Shown here piece by piece: positions 1 to 10,829 of a stretch of 10,893 bases of DNA. Every line of letters begins with the position of its first letter. The stretch's first letter is position 1. A program made the translations under genes and the position numbers. The DNA lies in assembly GCA_034002405.1 (NCBI GenBank), contig JAVFAS010000089.1:1-10893 (forward strand), written 5' to 3'. Under the pieces are notes generated by a model. That model worked only from the letters and a program-made list of their open reading frames with translations, did not search any database and was not told the origin of the DNA. This stretch comes from SZUA-365 sp034002405. Lineage in GTDB: Bacteria > Bacteroidota > Ignavibacteria > SZUA-365.

Positions 1-2827
<2,827 letters not shown>

Positions 2828-3101
2828 ACGGTACCTCAGATTATCAGGTCAGATGTGAATGTTCGCGGTGGGAGGAAGCAGGTGCACGGGAAGGGAATCG
2901 TCCTTTCTGCTCCGCTCGGGGAGCGCTGTCGCCGCACGAGCACCATCGCGGCGGCGGAATCGGAGATCTGGCGGTTGCGCGTGCGTCCGTGACATCATCG
3001 CGCGGTGGACAGGCGTGGAAACTTCGGATGAACAGGTGCTTCGCGGTCGACGGTCCATGGGACACAGGTGCGTGGTTCGGATTCGGATATAAAGGTTCCT
3101 C

Positions 3102-3133
3102 TGTCCAGAAACAAAAGTAGTGATTTCCGGACA
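3102..3133. promoter_or_regulatory. Imperfect inverted repeat, candidate operator or leader hairpin
   Basis: The arms TGTCCAGAAA (3102-3111) and TTTCCGGACA (3124-3133) are complementary at 9 of 10 positions, with one A-C mismatch, around a 12-nt loop. It is the most AT-rich place in the nifJ-aspS spacer and brackets a TACTTTTG box on the minus strand. It could be a binding site for a dimeric regulator of nifJ or a hairpin in its leader. I do not recognise the site as that of a known regulator. Confidence 0.3.
3112..3119 (-). promoter_or_regulatory. Candidate TAnnTTTG (-7) promoter box for nifJ
   Basis: The minus strand reads TACTTTTG, an exact match to the Bacteroidota primary sigma -7 consensus TAnnTTTG. 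The T-rich run upstream (minus-strand TTTTTTCTG, about 3134-3142) is only a poor fit to the -33 TTG element. It would give a nifJ leader of about 280 nt, which is long. The call is weak and depends on the organism being in or near Bacteroidota. Confidence 0.22.
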
Positions 3134-3214
3134 CAGAAAAAACAGTTTCCGCGGGGGCTCCGGTCCCGGTCCCGTGCCGCCGCGACCTTCCTGCGGGGAT
3201 GGGAAAGTTTTGCG

Positions 3215-3222
3215 TATATTTC
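3215..3222 (+). promoter_or_regulatory. Candidate -10/-7 box upstream of aspS
   Basis: TATATTTC lies 39 nt upstream of the aspS ATG at 3262, in an AT-rich patch that stands out from GC-rich surroundings. It differs by one base from TAnnTTTG and is also close to a sigma-70 -10 box. I see no good matching -35 or -33 element. If real, transcription would start near 3229. That would exclude the alternative upstream ATG at 3199 and support the start at 3262. Confidence 0.28.
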
Positions 3223-3261
3223 ACGAATGAGTTGTTTCACGAATCCCGGCGAACGAGACGC

Positions 3262-5028
<1,767 letters not shown>

Positions 5029-5037
<9 letters not shown>

Positions 5038-5091
5038 ACGCAGATTGCGCGGATTACGCGGATGAAGAGTAAACGCGGATTACGCGGATTG
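5029..5091 (+). repeat. 9-bp-period repeat at the aspS 3' end, with duplicated block
   Basis: Units resembling ACGCGGATT run at 5038, 5047, 5056, 5073 and 5082. They are organised as two blocks that each begin AAGAGTAAACGC (5030 and 5065, 35 bp apart). The first AGAGTAA is the end of aspS (Lys-Glu-stop), so the repeat unit includes the stop codon of the gene. The second block lacks one 9-bp unit. It ends next to a T-rich run (5091-5097, GTTTTTA). The CGCG-GATTA-CGCG segments could form tiny stems, but a terminator is not convincing. Confidence 0.8.
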
Positions 5092-5137
5092 TTTTTATAC
5101 GGGCGGTTTTGTTGAATTATCGGTGTGTGGCTTCGGA

Positions 5138-6397
5138 ATGATGGATCTTGTTTTCTACAACATCAGTCAGCTGGTGACGGTGGCGGCGGATGGCGCGAAG
5201 CGGAAGGAAGGTGCCGCGATGCGCGAGATCGGCCTGATCGAGGACGGCGCGGTCGGAATTCGCGATGGTCGTATCGAATACGTGGGTCCTTCCGACGGCA
5301 TCGACATCGCGAAGGCCGCGCGTTCGATCAACGCGTTCGGCAAGACCATCCTCCCCGGGTTCGTCGACTCGCACACGCACCTGGTGTTCGGCGGTGCGCG
5401 CGAGCAGGAATTCGCCCGGCGCATCGCGGGCGCGACCTACGCGGAAATCGCCGCCGCCGGCGGCGGCATCAACACCACGGTCAAGGCCACGCGCGCGGCG
5501 AGCAAGGTCGAGCTGACCGAGTACGCGCTGCACCGGCTCGACAGCTGCCTCGGCTTCGGGTCCACCACCGTCGAGATCAAAAGCGGCTACGGACTCGATT
5601 TCGACAATGAAATCAAGATGCTCGAGGTCATCAACGAACTCCAGCACCTGCACGTGGTCGAGATCGTGCCGACCTTTCTCGGCGCGCATACGATTCCCTT
5701 CGATTACAAAGAGCGGCGCGAGGAATATCTCGAGCTTGTCCTCGACCGCATGCTGCCCGAAATCGCCACGCGGCAACTGGCGGAGTACTGCGATGTGTTC
5801 GTCGAGCGCGGTGCCTTCACCATCGAGGAGGCGCGCACGATTTTCATGCGCGCGCGCGAACTCGGCTTGAAAGCGCGCGTGCATGCCGACCAGATCACCG
5901 CCGGCGGTGGAGCGGAACTCGCGGCCGACATGTTCGCCGCCTCGGCCGATCATCTCGACCACATCAGTGACGACGGCATCGCGCGGATGCGTGGCAGCAA
6001 TACCGTCGCCACGTTGCTGCCCGGCGTTTCGCTCTTCCTTGGCGAGGATTTTCCCGATGCGCGGCGGTTGATCGACGCGGGACTCGCGGTGGCGATCGCC
6101 ACCGACGCCAATCCCGGTTCCTGCACCAGCGAGAATATCCAGCTCATGATGTCCCTCGCCGCGATGCGCATGCGCATGACGATGGAGGAAATCATCACCG
6201 CGGTCACGCTCAATGCTGCGGCCGCGCTCGACCGTTCGGACATGCTCGGCAGCATCGAGGAAGGCAAGCAGGCCGATCTCCTGATGTTCGACACGCCGAA
6301 CTTCCAGCGCATCATCTATCATTTCGGAGTGAATCATCTCAATACTGTCGTGAAACATGGACGCGTGGTGATGGAGAAATCGTACGCCCCCGCGTAG
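5138..6397 (+). CDS. hutI: Imidazolonepropionase
   Basis: Hydrolyses 4-imidazolone-5-propanoate to N-formimino-L-glutamate, the third step of histidine degradation, in the cytoplasm. It belongs to the metal-dependent amidohydrolase superfamily; 419 residues is normal for HutI. Visible motifs are GFVDSHTHLVFGGAREQEF with metal ligands His79 and His81, AGGGINTTVKATR, STTVEIKSGYGLD, VHADQITAGGGAELAA with His249, SADHLDHIS with His272, LLPGVSLFLG, and ATDANPGS with Asp323. Position 252 is Gln where Bacillus HutI has Glu; proteobacterial enzymes also carry HADQ, so this is not a defect. Start choice is uncertain: ATG 5138 and ATG 5141 are adjacent, GTG 5123 is possible, and none has a clear Shine-Dalgarno sequence. 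MDLVFYNISQLVT matches the family N-terminus, so 5138 or 5141 is preferred. No hutH, hutU or hutG is in the window, so the rest of the pathway must be elsewhere. Confidence 0.95.
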   Translation: MMDLVFYNISQLVTVAADGAKRKEGAAMREIGLIEDGAVGIRDGRIEYVGPSDGIDIAKAARSINAFGKTILPGFVDSHTHLVFGGAREQEFARRIAGATYAEIAAAGGGINTTVKATRAASKVELTEYALHRLDSCLGFGSTTVEIKSGYGLDFDNEIKMLEVINELQHLHVVEIVPTFLGAHTIPFDYKERREEYLELVLDRMLPEIATRQLAEYCDVFVERGAFTIEEARTIFMRARELGLKARVHADQITAGGGAELAADMFAASADHLDHISDDGIARMRGSNTVATLLPGVSLFLGEDFPDARRLIDAGLAVAIATDANPGSCTSENIQLMMSLAAMRMRMTMEEIITAVTLNAAAALDRSDMLGSIEEGKQADLLMFDTPNFQRIIYHFGVNHLNTVVKHGRVVMEKSYAPA

Positions 6398-6423
6398 CCG
6401 CGCGCTCCCCGCCGCATCCTCCG

Positions 6424-6542
6424 GCCCACTCGACCGTTTGACCGTTTGACCCTTTGTCTCTTTGACCGTTTGACCGTTTGACCGTTTGACCGTTTGTCTC
6501 TTTGACCTTTTGACTCTTCGACCCTTGACCCATCGACAGTTC
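6424..6542 (+). repeat. 8-bp-period tandem array (GACCGTTT), between hutI and lipoprotein gene
   Basis: Six exact GACCGTTT units (6432, 6440, 6464, 6472, 6480, 6488) are interspersed with variants GACCCTTT (6448), GTCTCTTT (6456 and 6496), GACCTTTT (6504) and GACTCTTC (6512). One 7-bp unit follows at 6520 and degenerate units continue to 6542, about 15 in all. The array fills most of the 169-bp gap. Nearly every unit boundary reads TTTGACC, which contains TGA (a stop in each frame in turn) and TTGACC (like a -35 hexamer). There are no spacers, so it is not a CRISPR array. Confidence 0.92.
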
Positions 6543-6552
6543 CCGATACAAT
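6525..6552 (+). promoter_or_regulatory. Candidate sigma-70-like promoter at the edge of the octamer array
   Basis: TTGACC (6525-6530) and TACAAT (6547-6552) each match the -35 and -10 consensus at 5 of 6 positions with a 16-bp spacer. The -35 hexamer is part of a degenerate repeat unit. The problem is that transcription would start near 6559, on top of the AGGAG ribosome site (6555-6559), giving an almost leaderless mRNA. The match may therefore be coincidental, or the gene may be read from further upstream. Confidence 0.25.
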
Positions 6553-6566
6553 CCAGGAGTCCCGAC

Positions 6567-7166
6567 ATGAAGCAGATTCTCACCCTCGCGCTTGCCGCGC
6601 TCATCCTGACCGCATGCGGAAAGACAGAGGAATCCAACGACACGGACGCGAACATCCAGACCGTGTCACAGCTCCTCGAGAGTCCCGAGCAGTACATCGA
6701 CAAGGAAATCACCCTCGAGGGCACCGTGACGCATGTCTGCAAACACGGCGGACGCCGGCTGCATCTGACCGACCTCGAGCCGAATGTCAAGATCCGCATC
6801 GAAGCACCCGAGGACATGCCCGCGTTCGCCCGTGAACTCGAGGGCAGCGACATCGTGGTCACGGCGATTCTGCGCGAGACCCGCATCGACAAGGCCTATC
6901 TCGACGAGTGGGAAGCGGAAGTGCGGGAAGGCATGGAGCGCGAGAATCACGATCACGCCACGCCGACCGCGACCGGCGAAGGAGAGGAGAACGAGGGGCA
7001 TGTCGAACCGCAGGGACTCGAGGCCGTCAACGCGAAACGCGCCGAGCTCGAAGCCAGCGGCAAGCCGTATCTCTCGCAGTGGTACGCCGACGGCGTGCGG
7101 TATCAGATGAAGGACGGCTCGTCCGTACCCGTCGCGAAAGAGACCCCGGCGGACGGCGAGGAATAA
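6567..7166 (+). CDS. Lipoprotein with OB-fold-like domain, function unknown
   Basis: A 199-residue protein with a clear lipoprotein signal: MKQ, a hydrophobic stretch, then lipobox LTAC with Cys17 as the lipidation site, so it is anchored in the envelope. Residues about 30-110 look like a small beta-barrel of the OB-fold type (EQYIDKEITLEGTVTHVCKHGG..LHLTDLEPNVKIRIEA..LEGSDIVVTAILRETRID). The HVCKH cluster (His56, Cys58, His60) could bind a metal or cofactor; this is only a guess. A linker rich in His, Asp and Glu (about 125-145, ENHDHAT...) follows, then a conserved-looking tail (LEAVNAKRAELEASGKPYLSQWYADGVRYQMKDG). The start is supported by AGGAG at 6555-6559, 7 nt before ATG. It lies 9 bp upstream of the PepSY-type membrane gene, and the two probably act together. 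I can name no precise family. Confidence 0.85.
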   Translation: MKQILTLALAALILTACGKTEESNDTDANIQTVSQLLESPEQYIDKEITLEGTVTHVCKHGGRRLHLTDLEPNVKIRIEAPEDMPAFARELEGSDIVVTAILRETRIDKAYLDEWEAEVREGMERENHDHATPTATGEGEENEGHVEPQGLEAVNAKRAELEASGKPYLSQWYADGVRYQMKDGSSVPVAKETPADGEE

Positions 7167-7175
7167 TATCCACCC

Positions 7176-7739
7176 ATGAAATGGACGCAACGCATCCGCA
7201 AGTGGAACCAGGCCACGCATCGTGATCTGGGGTATTTCTTCGCGGGCATGACGGTGATCTACGCCTTGTCGGGCATCGCGCTCAACCACATCAAGGAATG
7301 GGATCCGAATTATCACATCACGCAACAAGACGTGCGCGTGCAGCCCTTCGAACAGGAGGGCTTCACGCGTGCCATGGCATTGGCCATGCTCGAACCGCTC
7401 GGCGAGGAGGGCAACTACAAGAAGCATTACTTCCCCGAGCCCGGCATCCTCAAGATCTTTCTCGACGGCGGATCACTGACCGTCGACGCCGAACTCGGCG
7501 AGGGACTCCTCGAGCATGCCCGTCGGCGCGCCGTGTTCTTCGAAGTCAATTACCTGCACTACAACACCCCGCGGAATCTGTGGACCTGGTTCTCCGACAT
7601 CTTCGCCGGCGCTCTTATCGTGCTTGCGATTTCAGGGCTGTTCATCCTGAAAGGGAAAAAGGGAATCACCGGCCGCGGCGCGTGGCTGACCGCCGCCGGA
7701 CTGATCATCCCCGCGGTGTTTCTCCTGCTTTATCTGTGA
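7176..7739 (+). CDS. PepSY-associated TM helix family membrane protein (short form)
   Basis: A 187-residue inner-membrane protein. It has an N-terminal amphipathic basic segment with RKWNQATHRDLGYFF, a first membrane helix (about 18-37, ending SGIALNH), and an extracytoplasmic domain of about 95 residues. The re-entry motif NYLHYNTPRNLWTWFSD follows, then a second helix (about 142-158, ending SGLFILKGKKGI.GRG) and a third helix (about 169-187). This architecture and the LHYNTPR..W..FSD..A motif are what I know from short PepSY-associated TM proteins of Bacteroidota. Longer relatives sit with iron or heme uptake and reduction systems. His15, His38 and His128 lie at the membrane edges and could ligate heme or metal, which is inference. 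The start codon follows the lipoprotein stop by 9 bp, with GAGGA overlapping that stop; the pair looks co-transcribed. Confidence 0.78.
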   Translation: MKWTQRIRKWNQATHRDLGYFFAGMTVIYALSGIALNHIKEWDPNYHITQQDVRVQPFEQEGFTRAMALAMLEPLGEEGNYKKHYFPEPGILKIFLDGGSLTVDAELGEGLLEHARRRAVFFEVNYLHYNTPRNLWTWFSDIFAGALIVLAISGLFILKGKKGITGRGAWLTAAGLIIPAVFLLLYL

Positions 7740-7770
7740 ATCCCCTCCCGGCAGACACGGAGCGCGAGGT

Positions 7771-8697
7771 ATGGACGAGAGCGACATCATTCTCCAAACG
7801 GCGGGACTGACCAAGCAGTTCGGCAAGCGCGTGGCCGTACGGGACCTGAATCTTGCCGTGCATCGCGGAGACATCTACGGCTTCCTCGGTCCCAACGGCG
7901 CGGGCAAGAGCACGACCATCCGCATGGTGCTGTCGTTGATCGCCCCGACGGCGGGTGCCGTTCGGCTGTTTGGCCACGATGTGCGTGCCGACCGGTCGGT
8001 GCTGGCGCGCGTGGGGGGACTGGTCGAGCGGCCTGATTTTTATCTCTTTCTCAGCGCCATGAAAAACATGGAAATCGTTTCGGCCCTGTACGGCGCCGTC
8101 GACCGCGCGTGGATCATGGAGGTGCTCGACATCGTCGGACTCGCCGACCGCGCGCACGACCGGGTGAAGTCCTATTCCCACGGCATGAAACAGCGGCTGG
8201 GCATCGCACAGGCATTGATATCGGATCCGGATCTCCTGATTCTCGACGAGCCCACCAACGGACTCGATCCGCAGGGCATGAAGGAGGTCCGTGAACTGAT
8301 CCGCCGTCTCAACCACGATCACGGCATGACGATTTTTCTCTCCTCGCATTTGCTGCACGAAATCGAGCAGGTGGCCACGCGCATGTGCATCCTGCATCGT
8401 GGGGCGCTGATCGTGCAGGGAGCGGTGCGCGAACTGCTGAGCCGCGAGCGCATCACCGTGCGCATTCATGCCGCGCCCGTCGCGCAAGCCGCCGCCGTGC
8501 TGCGCACGGTACCCGGTGTGGAAGACATCGTGCTGGTGGACGACGGACTCACCTGCGTGATCCCGGAGGAGGAGCTTGCGCGCTGCAACGCGGCGCTGGT
8601 CGACGGTGGCGTGGCCGTGTCGTCCTTTGCGCCACGGCGATCGTTGGAAGATTATTTTCTCGGCATTACCGAACAGCCCGGAGAGATGGCGGCATGA
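7771..8697 (+). CDS. ABC transporter ATP-binding protein
   Basis: A 308-residue nucleotide-binding subunit of an exporter-type ABC system, peripheral on the inner face of the membrane. It has Walker A GPNGAGKST (40-48), signature SHGMKQR (136-142), Walker B LLILDEPTNGLDP (Asp159, Glu160) and H-loop SSHLLHE (His193). The Q-loop position reads GLVERPDFY, with Glu86 in place of Gln, as is common in the BcrA/NatA-like subgroup. The C-terminal 80 residues (ITVRIHAAP...) form the small accessory domain ending in SLEDYFLGIT, typical of this subgroup. GGAG at 7759-7762 supports the ATG at 7771. The gene starts 31 bp after the PepSY-type gene, and its stop overlaps the next start as ATGA. No permease gene is present in the window, which is unusual for this family; the substrate cannot be inferred. 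Confidence 0.95.
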   Translation: MDESDIILQTAGLTKQFGKRVAVRDLNLAVHRGDIYGFLGPNGAGKSTTIRMVLSLIAPTAGAVRLFGHDVRADRSVLARVGGLVERPDFYLFLSAMKNMEIVSALYGAVDRAWIMEVLDIVGLADRAHDRVKSYSHGMKQRLGIAQALISDPDLLILDEPTNGLDPQGMKEVRELIRRLNHDHGMTIFLSSHLLHEIEQVATRMCILHRGALIVQGAVRELLSRERITVRIHAAPVAQAAAVLRTVPGVEDIVLVDDGLTCVIPEEELARCNAALVDGGVAVSSFAPRRSLEDYFLGITEQPGEMAA

Positions 8698-10652
8698 ACG
8701 ATCTCCGTCGTATGCGGCTGGCCGCGTCCGGCGGCGTGGCCGTCGTCGCGTTCGTGGTGTATTTCCTGACGCTTGCGCCGTCGCTGGATTTCATCGACGC
8801 GGGCGAACTCGCCGCCGTCGCGCACACCTGGGGCATCGCGCATCCGACCGGTTACCCGCTGTTCACCATCATTGCCGGATTGTGGGCACTCCTCCCGCTC
8901 GGCAGTGGCGTTTTCCGTTTGAATGTGCTTGCCGCGATCCAGTCCGCCGTCGCGGCGGGGGTCGCCGTGCAGATCTTCCTCGACCTGCTGACCGCCCGGC
9001 CGTGGAGCGCGGAGAAAAACGCGAAAGGGAAAAAGAAATCCGCCACCAGTGCGAAAGACACCGTGTCGGCCGCGGCGACATCCGCGGCTGGAGGCGCGGA
9101 CGCCGAAGCGATGGTCGCACTGAAGGCCTCCGTCGCCGCGGCGCTCGTGCTCGCGTTTGGCGGAACCTTCTGGCGCACGGCCTTGTCGATCGAGGTCTAC
9201 GCGTTGCATATCCTCATGCTCGCACTGCTGCTCTGGAGCGCCGTGCGGCTGCTGTTCGTCCCGGCCGCGAATTCCGCGGTCTTGCGTCGCCGCATGGCGG
9301 TGACGGCCCTGCTGCTCGGTCTGTCCTTCGCCAATCACATGAGTACGGTCTTCGTGCTCCCGGCACTGTTCGTGCTGGTGATCGCCGTGCACTGGCGGTC
9401 GGAGGGGTTCGCGACACATCTGGCGGTTTCCGTCCCGGCCTTCCTTGCCGGACTGCTTCCGTACCTGTATCTGCCGCTGCGCGCCGCCGCGCATCCCGTG
9501 CTGAACTGGGGCAATCCGATCGATTTCGAGCGACTGCTCTGGCATGTGAGCGGCAAACAGTACAGCGTCTGGATGTTCGCCAGCGCCGAGGCCTGGCGCG
9601 CGCAATTCACCTATGCGCTGGAGGCGTTCGGTCGTGACATGGCCTGGCTCGCGCTGCTACCCGCCGTGGTCGGTCTGGTGGTCCTGTTCCGCCGTGGCGG
9701 CCGGATGGCATGGTTCTGGATCCTGCTCTTCCTCACCTGCCTGATCTGGGCGGCGGGGTACGACATTCACGACATCGATTCCTACTTCCTCCTCGGGTTT
9801 TTCGCGCTCGCCGCATGGGTCGCGGTCGGATTACACGCGATCGCGCGTTGGCGTGGCCGGAGCACGCTCCCCGCGCTGCTCCGCGATCCGTTGCTCCTGG
9901 GAGCGGTGCTGCTCGTGCCCCTGCTGCTGCAATGGGGACGTGTGTCGCAGGCGGGCAATTATCTCGTCGAGGACTACACCCGCACGATGTTCGATGCGTT
10001 CGACGAGCGTGCCGTCGTGTTTTCCTTTCAGTGGGATTTCTGGGTATCCGCATCGTATTATCTTCAATATGTCGAGGGCGTGCGTGACGATGTTGCGGTG
10101 CTCGACAAGGAACTCTTCCGCCGTTCCTGGTACTTCGAACAGCTGCGGCACAACCATCCAGACCTGTTCGCGTCCTCACGTGCGGAGATCGAGGTCTTCC
10201 TCGCGCATCTCCGCCGCTTCGAACGCGACGAACCCTATGATCCCGCCGCGATCGAGGCCTCGTTCAATGCCGTCATCAACAGCATGATCGACCGGGCGTA
10301 CCGGCGGCGTCCGGTGTACCTGACCATCGAGATGGAGGAACAGTTCGCGCCCGGGTATGTCCGTGTGCCGGTGGGACTCGCGTTTCGCCTCTACAAGCCG
10401 GAGGACCTTCCCGATCCGGCAATAACGAAGGATGTGTCCCCGCGCATCCGTCCGTTCGACAGCGAGGATCGTCTCCCCCTCGAAATGCGCCGGCTCACCG
10501 CGTCCATGCTGCTCAATCGCGGCGTCTACCTCTCGAATGCCGGGCTGCACGATCGCGCCGAGGTCGCGCTTCGTCGCGCGCTGGAATTCACACCCGGAGA
10601 TGCGAGGGTGATGGAGATGTTGCGGAGGAATCGTGAAGGGGTGAAGGGGTGA
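8694..10652 (+). CDS. DUF2723/TMEM260-like polytopic membrane glycosyltransferase with TPR-like tail
   Basis: A 652-residue protein. The N-terminus has one helix (about 10-28) followed by PSLDFIDAGELAAVAHTWGIAHPTGYPLF, the signature region of DUF2723 (Pfam PF11028), with acidic Asp35 and Glu38 at the expected GT-C catalytic loop. About ten further hydrophobic helices run to near residue 420. The rest is a soluble domain (VVFSFQWDFWVSASYYLQYVEGVRDDVAVLD...) ending in one TPR-like unit (about 604-640, LNRGVYLSNAGLHDRAEVALRRALEFTPGDA). Human TMEM260 of this family is a protein O-mannosyltransferase, so transfer of a lipid-linked sugar to exported protein is a reasonable but unproven guess. A Lys/Ala-rich low-complexity loop (about 103-140) sits between two helices. 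The start is ATG 8694, coupled to the ATPase stop, with GGAG at 8680-8683; the same frame stays open upstream to 8385 but that part is shadow of the ATPase gene. The last five codons and the stop are repeat sequence. Confidence 0.87.
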   Translation: MNDLRRMRLAASGGVAVVAFVVYFLTLAPSLDFIDAGELAAVAHTWGIAHPTGYPLFTIIAGLWALLPLGSGVFRLNVLAAIQSAVAAGVAVQIFLDLLTARPWSAEKNAKGKKKSATSAKDTVSAAATSAAGGADAEAMVALKASVAAALVLAFGGTFWRTALSIEVYALHILMLALLLWSAVRLLFVPAANSAVLRRRMAVTALLLGLSFANHMSTVFVLPALFVLVIAVHWRSEGFATHLAVSVPAFLAGLLPYLYLPLRAAAHPVLNWGNPIDFERLLWHVSGKQYSVWMFASAEAWRAQFTYALEAFGRDMAWLALLPAVVGLVVLFRRGGRMAWFWILLFLTCLIWAAGYDIHDIDSYFLLGFFALAAWVAVGLHAIARWRGRSTLPALLRDPLLLGAVLLVPLLLQWGRVSQAGNYLVEDYTRTMFDAFDERAVVFSFQWDFWVSASYYLQYVEGVRDDVAVLDKELFRRSWYFEQLRHNHPDLFASSRAEIEVFLAHLRRFERDEPYDPAAIEASFNAVINSMIDRAYRRRPVYLTIEMEEQFAPGYVRVPVGLAFRLYKPEDLPDPAITKDVSPRIRPFDSEDRLPLEMRRLTASMLLNRGVYLSNAGLHDRAEVALRRALEFTPGDARVMEMLRRNREGVKG

Positions 10653-10762
10653 AGGGGTGAAGGGGTGAAGGGGTGAAAGGGTGAAGGGGTGAAAGGGTGA
10701 AAGGGTGAAGGGGTGAAGGGGTGAAGGGGTGAAGGGGTGAAGGGGTGAAGAGGGGAAGGGGA
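10635..10762 (+). repeat. 8-bp-period tandem array (GAAGGGGT) overlapping a gene 3' end
   Basis: Fourteen contiguous units from 10635 to 10746 are in perfect 8-bp phase. Eleven are GAAGGGGT and three are GAAAGGGT (10675, 10691, 10699). Degenerate copies without the TGA continue to about 10762. The first 18 bases of the array are coding: GAA GGG GTG AAG GGG TGA forms the last five codons and stop of the glycosyltransferase gene. Each unit boundary contains TGA, so all three plus frames are closed, whereas the minus strand has no stop. Confidence 0.95.
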
Positions 10763-10770
10763 AATGAAGA

Positions 10771-10792
10771 CGGGCGGATGAGGGTCCGCCCG
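10771..10792. terminator. Hairpin terminator candidate, possibly bidirectional
   Basis: A perfect 8-bp GC-rich stem, CGGGCGGA (10771-10778) with TCCGCCCG (10785-10792), closes a 6-nt loop TGAGGG. On the plus strand it is followed by GTGGTGTTGCTGTT, which is T-containing but not a clean U-tract. On the minus strand it is followed by TCTTCATTTCCCC. It lies 118 bp after the glycosyltransferase stop and about 38 bp after the possible convergent minus-strand stop, so it may end transcripts from both sides. Confidence 0.55.
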
Positions 10793-10829
10793 GTGGTGTT
10801 GCTGTTGGGACGAATCGGGGAGGCGGGTA

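Larger units (their letters stand above)
2828..3261. other. 434-bp divergent intergenic region between nifJ and aspS
   Basis: I see no convincing gene here. The open frames that cross it have no recognisable protein features and change character at no sensible boundary. The half near nifJ (about 2840-3060) is GC-rich and contains short perfect stems, for example 2909-2913 with 2920-2924 and 2930-2935 with 2948-2953, so a transcript through it could be folded. The middle (about 3080-3145) is AT-rich and holds an imperfect inverted repeat and a promoter-like box for nifJ. A second AT-rich patch near 3207-3222 is suited to an aspS promoter. If the nifJ transcript starts near 3110 its leader is about 280 nt. 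Confidence 0.6.

Noticed and set aside
2844..3224. 126-codon minus-strand frame in the nifJ leader
   Set aside because: No recognisable features and no good ribosome site; its composition changes along its length, as expected for non-coding GC-rich DNA.
3199..3261. N-terminal 21-residue extension of aspS from ATG 3199
   Set aside because: The extension has no counterpart in AspRS, and the best promoter-like box lies inside it.
5091..5110. Terminator after aspS
   Set aside because: There is a T-rich run, but the only stems before it are 4-bp CGCG pairs within the repeat, too weak to call.
6424..6542. CRISPR-like repeat array
   Set aside because: Units are 8 bp and contiguous with no spacers, and no cas genes are nearby; the same applies to the 10635-10762 array.
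5117..6892. 591-codon minus-strand open frame opposite hutI
   Set aside because: It is antisense to hutI and then passes straight through the octamer array, giving a Lys/Arg/Gln repeat stretch. The array has no stops on that strand, so the length is an artefact.
8385..8693. Upstream extension of the glycosyltransferase frame
   Set aside because: This part overlaps the ATPase C-terminal domain in another frame and reads as Arg/His/Ala-rich noise. The DUF2723 N-terminus begins at 8694 with a ribosome site and ATGA coupling.
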